From assembly GCA_002307375.1 (NCBI GenBank), contig NTJI01000003.1:186001-250000 (forward strand): 64,000 nt of DNA, written 5' to 3'. Position 1 is the stretch's first letter, and the number at the start of each line of letters is the position of its first letter. The position numbers and the translations under genes were made by a program. This document shows positions 34,020 through 41,719 of this stretch, piece after piece. The notes beneath the pieces were generated by a model. That model made no database searches, was not told the origin of the DNA, and saw only the letters and a list, made by a program, of their open reading frames with translations. The stretch comes from Lysobacteraceae bacterium NML93-0399. GTDB lineage: Bacteria; Pseudomonadota; Gammaproteobacteria; Xanthomonadales; Xanthomonadaceae.

Positions 34020-34413
34020 ACCCGGAGGGCGCCGGCCATGGATGGCCGGCGTTTTCCGACCGAGCCAGGATGGCGAGTCGGAAAATCCCGGAACGGATAA
34101 ATCGCCGGGTGAGCTTCGTCGGGGAGACGTTTTTCTTTGGTTCCGTTTCTTTTGGTGTCTACCAAAAGAAATGAACTCGGCCGCGTCAGCGGACGAAAGC
34201 GTTTGATCTTCCTGCGACGCAAGCGAAATGCAGTGCTTTCACTCGCCTGTCGGCGAGCGACTCACTTTTCTTTGCTGGCCCAAAGAAAAGTAAGCAAAAG
34301 AAAGGGCCTCCCCGACGAAGCAGCCCCAGCCGTCGTTCGTCCCGGCATTTTCCGACTCGCCATCCTGGCTCGGTCGGAAAACGGCGGGCATCCATGCCCG
34401 CCGCCCTTCGGGT
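34020..34413. repeat. 394-bp palindromic element, copy 2 (inverted relative to copy 1)
   Basis: Ends ACCCGGAGGGC and CCCTTCGGGT. Local hairpins are CGCCGGCCAT/ATGGCCGGCG and TTTTCCGAC/GTCGGAAAA on the left, with TTTTCCGAC/GTCGGAAAA and CGGCGGGCAT/ATGCCCGCCG on the right. The asymmetric centre is the reverse complement of that in copy 1. The rest of 33919-34483 between PAP2 and the hydrolase gene holds no recognisable gene. Confidence 0.85.
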
Positions 34414-34483
34414 GTTCGAGCGGCGGTGCGCCGTCACGAAGATCAAGAACAGGCTGTGCCGACGCAGTGCCACTACACGTGAA

Positions 34484-35368
34484 TCACTCGAAAGCCGACA
34501 CCACCGCCCGCGCCAGCGCGGGCCGGTTCTGGCCCGGCCAGTCGCGATCGTTGTCGACCTGCGCTCCCGCCCGCGCCGATTCCAGCGCGTCGACGTCGAT
34601 GTCGGCAATGGCCCAGACATCGGTATCGCCACTGTCGACGAGCACGCCATCGGACGGAAAACCGACATCCATCGGCGCGAAGATGCCGGCCGTGCCGGTG
34701 TTGATGTCGAGCACCGGCGTCCATGGGGCTTCGCCGGCGGTCACCGACTGGGCGACGAAACAGCGGTTTTCCAGCGCGCGGGCCAGGCAGCCGGTGCGCA
34801 CACGGGTGGCGCCGGCGTCGGTGTCGGTGCAACTGGGGACCAGCAGCAGACGTGCGCCGGCTTCCCATTGCGTGCGGACGGGCAGCGGAAATTCGATGTC
34901 GTAGCAGATGGCGATGCCCGTGCGCACGCCACCCAGGTCGAAGACCTTGAGCGCATCGCCCGGCTCGATGACGCCGGTCTGCTTTTCGAAGCCGGTCAGC
35001 TGCAGCTTGTCCTGCCAGCCGTGGCCGCCGTCGGGGGAGAACACGTCGCTGCGATTGCGGTAGCGGCCCTGGCCGATGTCGACCAGGAACGAGCCGGCGA
35101 CGATGTGCAGGCCAGTATCGCGCGCGATGCCCGCAAACAGCGTCAGCCAGTCGTCCCGATAGCGCTGGATTGCGGCCAGCTGGGCGCGGGTATCGCGGCG
35201 CACGGCCTCGTCGAAGGTCGCGGCCAGCTCCAGCGCCAGATATTCGGGCAGCACGGCGACCTGGGCGCCCTGAGCGGCGGCGTCGCCGAGCAGGCGGCGC
35301 TGATGGGCGGCGAAGGCCTCGAAGTCGGGCGGCATGCCGATCGCATACCGGGCGGCGGCGATCCTCAT
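34484..35368 (-). CDS. Carbon-nitrogen hydrolase (nitrilase superfamily)
   Basis: A 294-residue hydrolase with the Glu-Lys-Cys triad in order: Glu in VAVLPEYLALEL, Lys in GWQDKLQLTGFE, and Cys in GIAICYDIEFPLP. Superfamily members cut amides or nitriles; the branch found beside GNAT proteins is uncharacterised to my knowledge, so the substrate is open. Its ATG overlaps the stop of the GNAT gene (ATGA), a coupled pair that probably acts on the same metabolite. Confidence 0.85.
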   Translation of the reverse strand: MRIAAARYAIGMPPDFEAFAAHQRRLLGDAAAQGAQVAVLPEYLALELAATFDEAVRRDTRAQLAAIQRYRDDWLTLFAGIARDTGLHIVAGSFLVDIGQGRYRNRSDVFSPDGGHGWQDKLQLTGFEKQTGVIEPGDALKVFDLGGVRTGIAICYDIEFPLPVRTQWEAGARLLLVPSCTDTDAGATRVRTGCLARALENRCFVAQSVTAGEAPWTPVLDINTGTAGIFAPMDVGFPSDGVLVDSGDTDVWAIADIDVDALESARAGAQVDNDRDWPGQNRPALARAVVSAFE

Positions 35369-35973
35369 GCTTCGTTCTCCAGTGGCCGGGTCCAGAACGT
35401 GAGCGGATGCAGCACCTCGCCGGCGCCAATCTCGTTCCAGCGCAGCAGCATCGTCATGCCGGGTTGGCGCACGTAGCCGCGCCTGTGCCAGAACGTGTCG
35501 TTGTCGCGATGTCCGGCCGGACGACGCGGGTCGTCGGGCGCGCGGTCGACTGCGGCAAAGGCGGTCATGTCGAAGCCGCCCAGTGCGCGGGCGTGCGCTT
35601 CGCGCAGGTCGAAGAAGCGGTGGCCGATACCGTGCCCGCGCCACTGCGGCAGCAACACCGACTCGCCGAAGTAGAAGACGCGGTCGATGGCCACATCCTG
35701 GTCCGCGAAAGGCGCCTGGAACTCGGCCGCGTCGTCGGCCAGCGGCAGGCCTGTCGAGGCGCCGACGACGGTGTCGCCATCGAAGGCGAGCACGAACACA
35801 CTGCGCGGCGAGCGCGCATACGCGGCGAGATAGTCGCGTTCGTAAGCGGCATCGCCGGCGTAGAGATAGGGCCAGTCGCGGAATACGGTCATGCGCAACT
35901 GCGCGACGGATTCGAGCCAGGGTTGCATGGCCTCGCCCGACAGCGCACGCACGGTGGGAGCTTGCGGATTCAT
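35365..35973 (-). CDS. GNAT family N-acetyltransferase
   Basis: A 202-residue protein of the GNAT fold: VFVLAFDGDTVVGASTGLPL forms the core strands and ESVLLPQWRGHGIGHRFFDLREAHARALG includes the acetyl-CoA pyrophosphate loop (Q/R-G-x-G). The ATG at 35973 begins MNPQAPTVRAL; earlier in-frame codons run into intergenic repeats. Acceptor unknown. It is translationally coupled to the nitrilase-type hydrolase. Confidence 0.8.
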   Translation of the reverse strand: MNPQAPTVRALSGEAMQPWLESVAQLRMTVFRDWPYLYAGDAAYERDYLAAYARSPRSVFVLAFDGDTVVGASTGLPLADDAAEFQAPFADQDVAIDRVFYFGESVLLPQWRGHGIGHRFFDLREAHARALGGFDMTAFAAVDRAPDDPRRPAGHRDNDTFWHRRGYVRQPGMTMLLRWNEIGAGEVLHPLTFWTRPLENEA

Positions 35974-36130
35974 GCGGGAAGTCTGGCATGCGTGCCGTCG
36001 TACATCCGTCGCGGGCGCGGAACGCAGCGTGGCAGCGGAGCCCGGGACGTGGCGCTTCCCTTCCCCTGCTTTCGAGAAAAGGTCGGGCCGCCTCCACACA
36101 CGGCACTTTCGCAAGATTGCCCAAGAACGA

Positions 36131-36214
36131 CGTCATCCCCGCAAGAGCGGGGATCCAGCGACTCCAGACCTTCGAAGCGAAAGGCACTGGATTCCCGCTT
36201 CCGCGGGAATGACG
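36131..36214. repeat. Short palindromic repeat (GTCATCCCCGC type)
   Basis: An 84-bp element with ends CGTCATCCCCGC and GCGGGAATGACG. Each arm also folds locally: CCCCGCaagaGCGGGG and TTCCCGCttccGCGGGAA. It lies in the 264-bp gap between the creD stop and the GNAT start, where no gene is seen. Confidence 0.75.
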
Positions 36215-36237
36215 TCGAACGTTTCGCGAATGAAGCC

Positions 36238-37617
36238 TCAGTGCTTCGGCAGTGGAGGCGGCGTCGATGCCGACGTGGCGGCCACCTGGTACCAGTCGAC
36301 ATGGCGCGTCACCAGCATGATCGCGGCAAGACAGACGAACAGCAGGCCGGCCCCGAGTACCAGTGCGTTGTCCTCGGAAACCAGCAGGCCGTAGAGCGCC
36401 GCATACAGCAACGCCAGGCCGGCGGCGAAGCCGAAGCCACGCAGGCGACTGCGCAGCACTGCCGACAGGTACACGCCGATCAGGCCGATGCAGGCAACGC
36501 TGGCTGCGAGATATGACCAGGCGAAGGCGACGTGCTCCGACAGCCCGAGCAGCAGCAGGAAAAAGATCGCCAGCGCCAGCCCGACCAGGCCGTACTGGAT
36601 CGGATGGATGCGCAGGCCGCGCATCATCTCGAACATGAAAAAGGCGGTGAAGGTCAGCAGCACGAACACGATGCCGTACTTGCTGGCACGGTCGGCGCGC
36701 GTATAGGCATCGACCGGATCGACCAGCGAAATCCCCAGCACGTCGATGCCGACATCGCCCTGCCCGCGCAGCATGGCCGCGGTGTGGGCCTGCGCGCGGG
36801 TGCCGTTGCGATACTGCAGTTGTGCATCACTGGCCAGCGACGACACCGTCCATTGGGCACTGAAGCCATCGGCGCGAACCTCGCGACTGCGAGGCAGGAA
36901 GCGGCCGTTGAACTGCGGATGCGGCCAAGCCGAATCCAGCGACACGCGGTTTTCGTCTGCCAGCGGCAGCACGGCCAGCGATTCGGCGCCGGTGAGTTCG
37001 AAATCCAGCACCGAGCGCATGCGCAGAGCCGCGCCGGCGCGCACGGGCTGCGCCATCGGAGCGTGCAGGCCGCTGCCGCCGTCGCTCATCGCGCCCTGCT
37101 TGAGCGCGACTCCGGCACCGTCGACGCGCAGGCGCGGCGTACCGCGCAGGCCGCGCACGTCGGCGATGCTGTAGGAGATCCAGGGCGTGCCGATCGTGCG
37201 CGGCGGCGCGCCGTCGACATCGGCCGGTATGCGCACGTCGAAGTCCGCCGCGACCTGTCCGCCGAGCGCGTACATGCGCACCTCGTGCAGGCCCAGATGG
37301 CGCAGATACGGCGACAGCGTGCCGCTCATGTCCATCGTGCGGGGGAAGAATGTCCAGGTGCCGCTGCGATCGCGCCAGACCCGACCCACCGGCCGGCCCT
37401 GGGCGTCGGTGTCTTCCACCTCCACGCGCTCGGTGTAGGGCACGATCAGCACCGGCGCACCCAGGGTCTGTGCACCGGCCTCACTGGAGGCGATCCGGGC
37501 GACCGCCGCCTGGCGATGCTGCTCGCGGTCGTGGATGACGGCGCGGATCAGCACCAGTGGTATCAGAATCGCCAGGCTCAGCCCGGCGACGACCAGGATC
37601 TTCAGCATCAGTCGCAT
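36238..37617 (-). CDS. creD: Inner membrane protein CreD
   Basis: Target of the CreBC two-component system; in Stenotrophomonas it affects the cell envelope and beta-lactam responses, though its biochemistry is unknown. The 459-residue protein has one N-terminal helix, a large periplasmic region (about 40-300), and five or six C-terminal helices. Motifs include VLIVPYTE, SGTLSPYLRH and the HPIQYGLVGLALAIFFLLLL region. The ATG has an AGGAGCG ribosome-binding site 8 nt upstream. It is the last gene of creB-creC-creD. Confidence 0.92.
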   Translation of the reverse strand: MRLMLKILVVAGLSLAILIPLVLIRAVIHDREQHRQAAVARIASSEAGAQTLGAPVLIVPYTERVEVEDTDAQGRPVGRVWRDRSGTWTFFPRTMDMSGTLSPYLRHLGLHEVRMYALGGQVAADFDVRIPADVDGAPPRTIGTPWISYSIADVRGLRGTPRLRVDGAGVALKQGAMSDGGSGLHAPMAQPVRAGAALRMRSVLDFELTGAESLAVLPLADENRVSLDSAWPHPQFNGRFLPRSREVRADGFSAQWTVSSLASDAQLQYRNGTRAQAHTAAMLRGQGDVGIDVLGISLVDPVDAYTRADRASKYGIVFVLLTFTAFFMFEMMRGLRIHPIQYGLVGLALAIFFLLLLGLSEHVAFAWSYLAASVACIGLIGVYLSAVLRSRLRGFGFAAGLALLYAALYGLLVSEDNALVLGAGLLFVCLAAIMLVTRHVDWYQVAATSASTPPPLPKH

Positions 37618-37683
37618 CGCGACGCTCCTCGCTAAGGGAGCGCGCAGGCTGCATCCCGTCGGTGGCGACACGCGGTGGGCTGT

Positions 37684-37699
37684 GTGAAGCGAAGACGAA
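37684..37699 (-). promoter_or_regulatory. Possible CreB binding tag before creD
   Basis: Minus-strand TTCGT, 6 nt, TTCAC, against the E. coli cre tag TTCAC-N6-TTCAC (8 of 10 positions). It lies at the end of creC, 67 bp before the creD start. Confidence 0.4.
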
Positions 37700-37702
37700 G
37701 TC

Positions 37703-39133
37703 TCAGGCGACCGAAGGCAGCGGGAGTTGCAGCAATGCCCGCGTGCCGCCGCCTTCGCGCGGCATCAGCTGGACGCGGCCGCCGTGGAGGCTCGCGACCT
37801 CGGCCACGAACGCCAGCCCCAGCCCGCTGCTGCGGCTGCGGCCGCCGGGCCGGGGCAGCGAATAGAACCGCTCGAAGACGCGGTCGCGGGCGTAGTCGGG
37901 AATGCCCGGTCCGCGATCGGCCACGGTGATCGCCACCCCCGACTCCGAGAGACATGCGTCGACCTCGACCACGCCGCCGGCGGGCGAAAAATCGCAGGCA
38001 TTGTCGATCAGGTTGCTCAGCGCCTGTCGCAACAGGAAGGGGTCGCCGCGCAGCTGCAGGGCGCCCTGCCCGTCTTCGATCGTGCAGCGCACGCGCACCG
38101 GACGTTCGGCGAACGGCGTGGCGGCCGCGTCCAGCAATGCGGCCAGGCCGACATCGCCGGGTTGTTCGATCCGCTGCAGATGTTCGACGGCGGCCAGCGC
38201 CAGCAGCTTGTCGATCATCTGCGCCATGCGCTCGCTCTGTTCGCGCACGCTCGCTGCGAAGCGGGCCCGGTCGGCCTCGGGCAGCGGCGACTCCAGCAAC
38301 TCCGCCGCGCCGCGCACCGCCGCCAGCGGCGCCTTGAGCTCATGGGTCAGTGCGTGTACGTAGCGCTCGACGTACTGCTTGCCCTCGAGGCGTTCGCGCA
38401 TCGTTTCCAGCGCGCGGCCGAGATCGCCGAACTCGCCTGCGGCGCGCGGCAGGCTGGCGCGCTCGCCCGCGGTGACCGCGTCGGCGTAGCGGCGCAGCCC
38501 GACGAGCTGGCGCGACAGCCACCACGATGCGAGCAAGCCGACCGCCAGCGCGGTGCCCAGCAGCACGAAGCCCCAGCGCAGGATGGTGCGTTCGCTGCGC
38601 GCGATGAAGGGCGCGATCGCGCTGTTGGGCTTGGCGACCGTCAACACGCCGACGATGCGATTGCCATCGCGAATGGGCGCTGCGACATGCATCACCGAGC
38701 TCCGGTCGTCGCCCGGATCGCTTTGCGTGGAGCGGGCGCCGTAGCGGCCGCGCAGGGTGAGATAGACATCGTTCCAGCGCGAGAAATCCCGGCCGAGGTC
38801 GCGGCCGGCCGAATCGAAGACCACGACGCCGTCGGCGTCGGTGACATAGACCCGATAGTCGGCCTGCGCCTTGTAGAAGCCCCAGATGTTCGCGCCGATC
38901 TCGCGCGCGCCCAGCGCCCGCACGCGCGCGGCGAAGCGGCCATCGTCGATGCGGCCGTCGAGAAAGTCGTCGGTGGCCAGTTCGGCGAGCACGTTCGCCG
39001 TATCGGCCAGGGTGTCTTCCATCGCCTGGCGCACACCGGGCTTGATCTCCTGGGTGAACACGCGCATCAGCAGGAACGCCGCGAGCGCGACGATCAGGAA
39101 ATAGCCCAGCAGGATGCGCAGGCCGATCCGCAC
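37703..39133 (-). CDS. creC: Two-component sensor kinase CreC
   Basis: Membrane histidine kinase partner of CreB. The 476-residue protein has a first helix at residues 3-25, a periplasmic sensor domain (about 30-180), a second helix, a HAMP region, then the HisKA motif HALTHELKAPLAAVRGAAELL and the ATPase domain with NLIDNACDFSP, DRGPGIP and SSGLGLAFV. The start is a GTG one base after the creB stop. The following gap of 85 bp to creD contains a possible CreB tag. Confidence 0.92.
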   Translation of the reverse strand: MRIGLRILLGYFLIVALAAFLLMRVFTQEIKPGVRQAMEDTLADTANVLAELATDDFLDGRIDDGRFAARVRALGAREIGANIWGFYKAQADYRVYVTDADGVVVFDSAGRDLGRDFSRWNDVYLTLRGRYGARSTQSDPGDDRSSVMHVAAPIRDGNRIVGVLTVAKPNSAIAPFIARSERTILRWGFVLLGTALAVGLLASWWLSRQLVGLRRYADAVTAGERASLPRAAGEFGDLGRALETMRERLEGKQYVERYVHALTHELKAPLAAVRGAAELLESPLPEADRARFAASVREQSERMAQMIDKLLALAAVEHLQRIEQPGDVGLAALLDAAATPFAERPVRVRCTIEDGQGALQLRGDPFLLRQALSNLIDNACDFSPAGGVVEVDACLSESGVAITVADRGPGIPDYARDRVFERFYSLPRPGGRSRSSGLGLAFVAEVASLHGGRVQLMPREGGGTRALLQLPLPSVA

Positions 39134-39134
39134 G

Positions 39135-39812
39135 TCAGTCGAGGTCCAGCGAATAGCCGATGCCGCGATGGGTGCGCAGCGGGTCGGCCCCCGGGGCGAT
39201 CTGGCGCAGCTTGCCGCGCAGCGTCTTGACGTGGGTGTCGACCGTGCGATCACCGCTGCCGAGCGCGTCGCCCCAGACACGGTCCATCAGTTGCGCGCGC
39301 GTCAGCACCGCACCGGGCCGGGCGAGCAGCGCCGCCAGCAGGCCGTATTCGTAGCGCGTGAGGTCGAGCGGGTGGCCGTGGTAACGGATGCGGCGTCCTT
39401 CAACGTCGTGCGCGAACCCGCCGGGCGCTGCAGGCGTCTCGTGCGCCGGCGGCGTCGCCCGCCGCAAGGCCACGCGCACGCGCGCCAGCAGCTCGCGCAG
39501 CGAGAACGGTTTGGCGATGTAGTCGTCGGCGCCCAGATCGAAGCCGAGCACCCGCTCCGCCTCCGAGGCCTGCGCAGTGAGGAACACCACCGGCAGCGGC
39601 GCACGCCGCCGCAACTCGCCGCACAAGGCGAAACCGCTGATGTCCGGCAGGCCCACGTCGAGGATCGCCAGGTCGAACGCACCGTCGTCCATCGCCTGCA
39701 GCGCGGCCCCTCCGTCCAGGCAATGGCGCACCTCATGGCCGTCGGCCCGCAACGCGTAGGTCACGGTGTCGGCAATCGCGGTCTCGTCCTCGACCAGCAG
39801 GATGCGTTTCAT
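39135..39812 (-). CDS. creB: Two-component response regulator CreB
   Basis: OmpR-type regulator of 225 residues: MKRILLVEDE start, phosphorylated Asp in LAILDVGLPD, Lys in DYIAKPFS, and a winged helix ending in TVDTHVKTLRGKLRQ. Identified as CreB by its place in creB-creC-creD. The in-frame extension upstream of the chosen ATG has no ribosome-binding site. Confidence 0.92.
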   Translation of the reverse strand: MKRILLVEDETAIADTVTYALRADGHEVRHCLDGGAALQAMDDGAFDLAILDVGLPDISGFALCGELRRRAPLPVVFLTAQASEAERVLGFDLGADDYIAKPFSLRELLARVRVALRRATPPAHETPAAPGGFAHDVEGRRIRYHGHPLDLTRYEYGLLAALLARPGAVLTRAQLMDRVWGDALGSGDRTVDTHVKTLRGKLRQIAPGADPLRTHRGIGYSLDLD

Positions 39813-40023
39813 GGGGCGGACAGCGCTGGAGAGGAACGGCGTCGCGAATTCTGTCACGCCTGAACCGGCGACGGGATCATGCGCGGCACCGATGGATGAC
39901 GGTGCCCGGAGGACCCGCCGCTGAAGCGGCTGCAGCGGTGCTCACACCCGGTGCGTCAGGGCGTCTTTGAATCGATCTGGAAGTTCTTCGGACTGCCGGG
40001 GCGTGGCCGGCTACGCTATCGCA

Positions 40024-40881
40024 ATGAATTACCAGCACGCGTTCCATGCCGGCAACCACGCCGACGTTCTCAAGCACGTGGTGCTGCTCGCGATCTGCGA
40101 TGCACTGACGATCAAGCCGGCCGCCTGTTTCGCGCTCGATACGCATGCCGGCGCCGGCGTCTATCACCTGGGTGGCGAGCAGGCGCGGCGTACCGGCGAG
40201 GCCGATGACGGCATCCGTCTGCTGCAGGCCAGCGCGCCGCGGCAGCCGCTGGTCGCGCGCTATCTGTCCGCGGTGGCCGCCTGCCGCGCCGTGCATGGCG
40301 CCGACGCCTATCCGGGCTCGCCGTGGCTGCTGGCCCACGCCCTTCGCGACCAGGACCGCATCGCCTGCTGCGAGACCGAATCCGCGGTCGCGGGCGCGCT
40401 TCGACATGCAGTCGGCGCCGACGACCGCGTGTCCATCCACGGCAGTGACGGCTATGGCGCGATGAAGGCGCTGCTGCCGCCGCGCCACGGCGCCCAGCGT
40501 CTCAATCGCGGACTGGTGCTGATCGACCCGCCCTACGAGGCGCAGATCGCCGAATTCGACACCGCCTTCTACGCGATGCGCGACGCACTGGCGCGCTGGC
40601 CGCAGGGCATCCAGATGCTGTGGTATCCCATCAAGCAGCGCCGCACGCTGACGCCCTTCATGCGCCAGGCGGCGAAGTTGCAGACCAGGGCCACGCTGGT
40701 CGTCGAATTGCTGGTGCGTGCCGACGACTCGCCGCTGCGCATGAACGGCAGCGGCCTGCTGATCCTCGATCCGCCCTGGCAGCTGGCCACCGCTCTGGCG
40801 CCTGCCCTGGAAGCCCTGCGCGGGGCGATCGGCGAGGCCGGTGCCGACACCCGGTTGCACTGGATTCGCGAGCCGACCTGA
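40024..40881 (+). CDS. rlmJ: 23S rRNA (adenine2030-N6)-methyltransferase RlmJ
   Basis: Methylates A2030 of 23S rRNA. The 285-residue protein starts MNYQHAFHAGNHADVLKHV, the diagnostic N-terminus of the family, followed by DTHAGAGVY (SAM loop) and the catalytic LIDPPYE motif. The ATG at 40024 begins the conserved block. It stands alone between creB (divergent) and a GNAT gene. Confidence 0.95.
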   Translation: MNYQHAFHAGNHADVLKHVVLLAICDALTIKPAACFALDTHAGAGVYHLGGEQARRTGEADDGIRLLQASAPRQPLVARYLSAVAACRAVHGADAYPGSPWLLAHALRDQDRIACCETESAVAGALRHAVGADDRVSIHGSDGYGAMKALLPPRHGAQRLNRGLVLIDPPYEAQIAEFDTAFYAMRDALARWPQGIQMLWYPIKQRRTLTPFMRQAAKLQTRATLVVELLVRADDSPLRMNGSGLLILDPPWQLATALAPALEALRGAIGEAGADTRLHWIREPT

Positions 40882-40999
40882 GGCGCGCCAGGCGGTTCGG
40901 GGATGAATACGCGGACGTATGCCCCTAGTCGTCATCCTTCACGGTTCGTGAATAGACCGCCCGGGTATGGTCGGCCCCACCGTCCAATCGCGACCCTCG

Positions 41000-41575
41000 A
41001 TGACCGCACGCAACCGACTCCCGCCTTGGCACGAGGAAATCCGCCTCGCCAACGGTCGCCAGGTGCTGATCCGCCCGATCCGGCCCGCCGACGCCGAGCC
41101 GCTCCGCGCATCGTTCGCGCTGCTCGAACCCGACGAGGTCCGGCAACGCTTTCTGTATGCCAAGACCGAACTGTCCCCGGAAACGGCCAACCGCCTGACC
41201 CAGCCCAATCCCAAGTCGGAGTTCGTGCTGGTCGCCGCCGAGCCCTACACCCCGGGTGACGCCCTGGTCGGCGCGGTCGCACGCGCGGCCGTGCTGCCGG
41301 GCACGCGCCAGGCCGAATTCCACATCCTGGTGAGCCACTACGTCGCCGGCATGGGCCTGGGTCGTCACATGTTGCGGCGCCTGGTGCGCTGGGCCAAGGG
41401 CAAGCGCCTGGAGCGGATCTTCGGCGACGTGCTCGAGGAGAACGAGCCGATGCTGGCACTGGCGCGATCACTGAGCTTCCAGCTGCAGCCGATCGAAACG
41501 CCGGGGATGATCCGGGTGTCGCTGGAGCTCAAGAAGCAGGTCATCGACACCGTGCCCAACGTCCGCCTGGGCTGA
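41000..41575 (+). CDS. GNAT family N-acetyltransferase
   Basis: A 191-residue acetyltransferase that resembles the C-terminal GNAT domain of protein acetyltransferases such as Pat: VLIRPIRPADAEPLRASFALL, then VSHYVAGMGLGRHMLRRLVRWAKGK with the acetyl-CoA loop, and FGDVLEENEPMLALARSLSFQL. Substrate unknown; protein lysine acetylation is one possibility. The ATG at 41000 gives an N-terminus typical of the group. Confidence 0.82.
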   Translation: MTARNRLPPWHEEIRLANGRQVLIRPIRPADAEPLRASFALLEPDEVRQRFLYAKTELSPETANRLTQPNPKSEFVLVAAEPYTPGDALVGAVARAAVLPGTRQAEFHILVSHYVAGMGLGRHMLRRLVRWAKGKRLERIFGDVLEENEPMLALARSLSFQLQPIETPGMIRVSLELKKQVIDTVPNVRLG

Positions 41576-41606
41576 CCGGGCGCGCCGCCTTGTGCGGCGC
41601 CGCGGG

Positions 41607-41631
41607 CCGCGTCGCAAGCGCTGCGACGCGG
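41607..41631 (+). terminator. Hairpin after the GNAT gene
   Basis: Perfect 10-bp stem CCGCGTCGCA / TGCGACGCGG with a 5-nt loop, followed by TCGTCTAAACTTTCC, 32 bp past the GNAT stop. The U-tract is weak. Another hairpin, GCGCCGC / GCGGCGC, lies just before it. Confidence 0.5.
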
Positions 41632-41719
41632 TCGTCTAAACTTTCCACCTCTTGCGCGCCGGCCTCTGGCTTTCGGCGCTGTCGTCGTTTTGCGTGCCGC
41701 AATCTACCGGAACCCCTGT

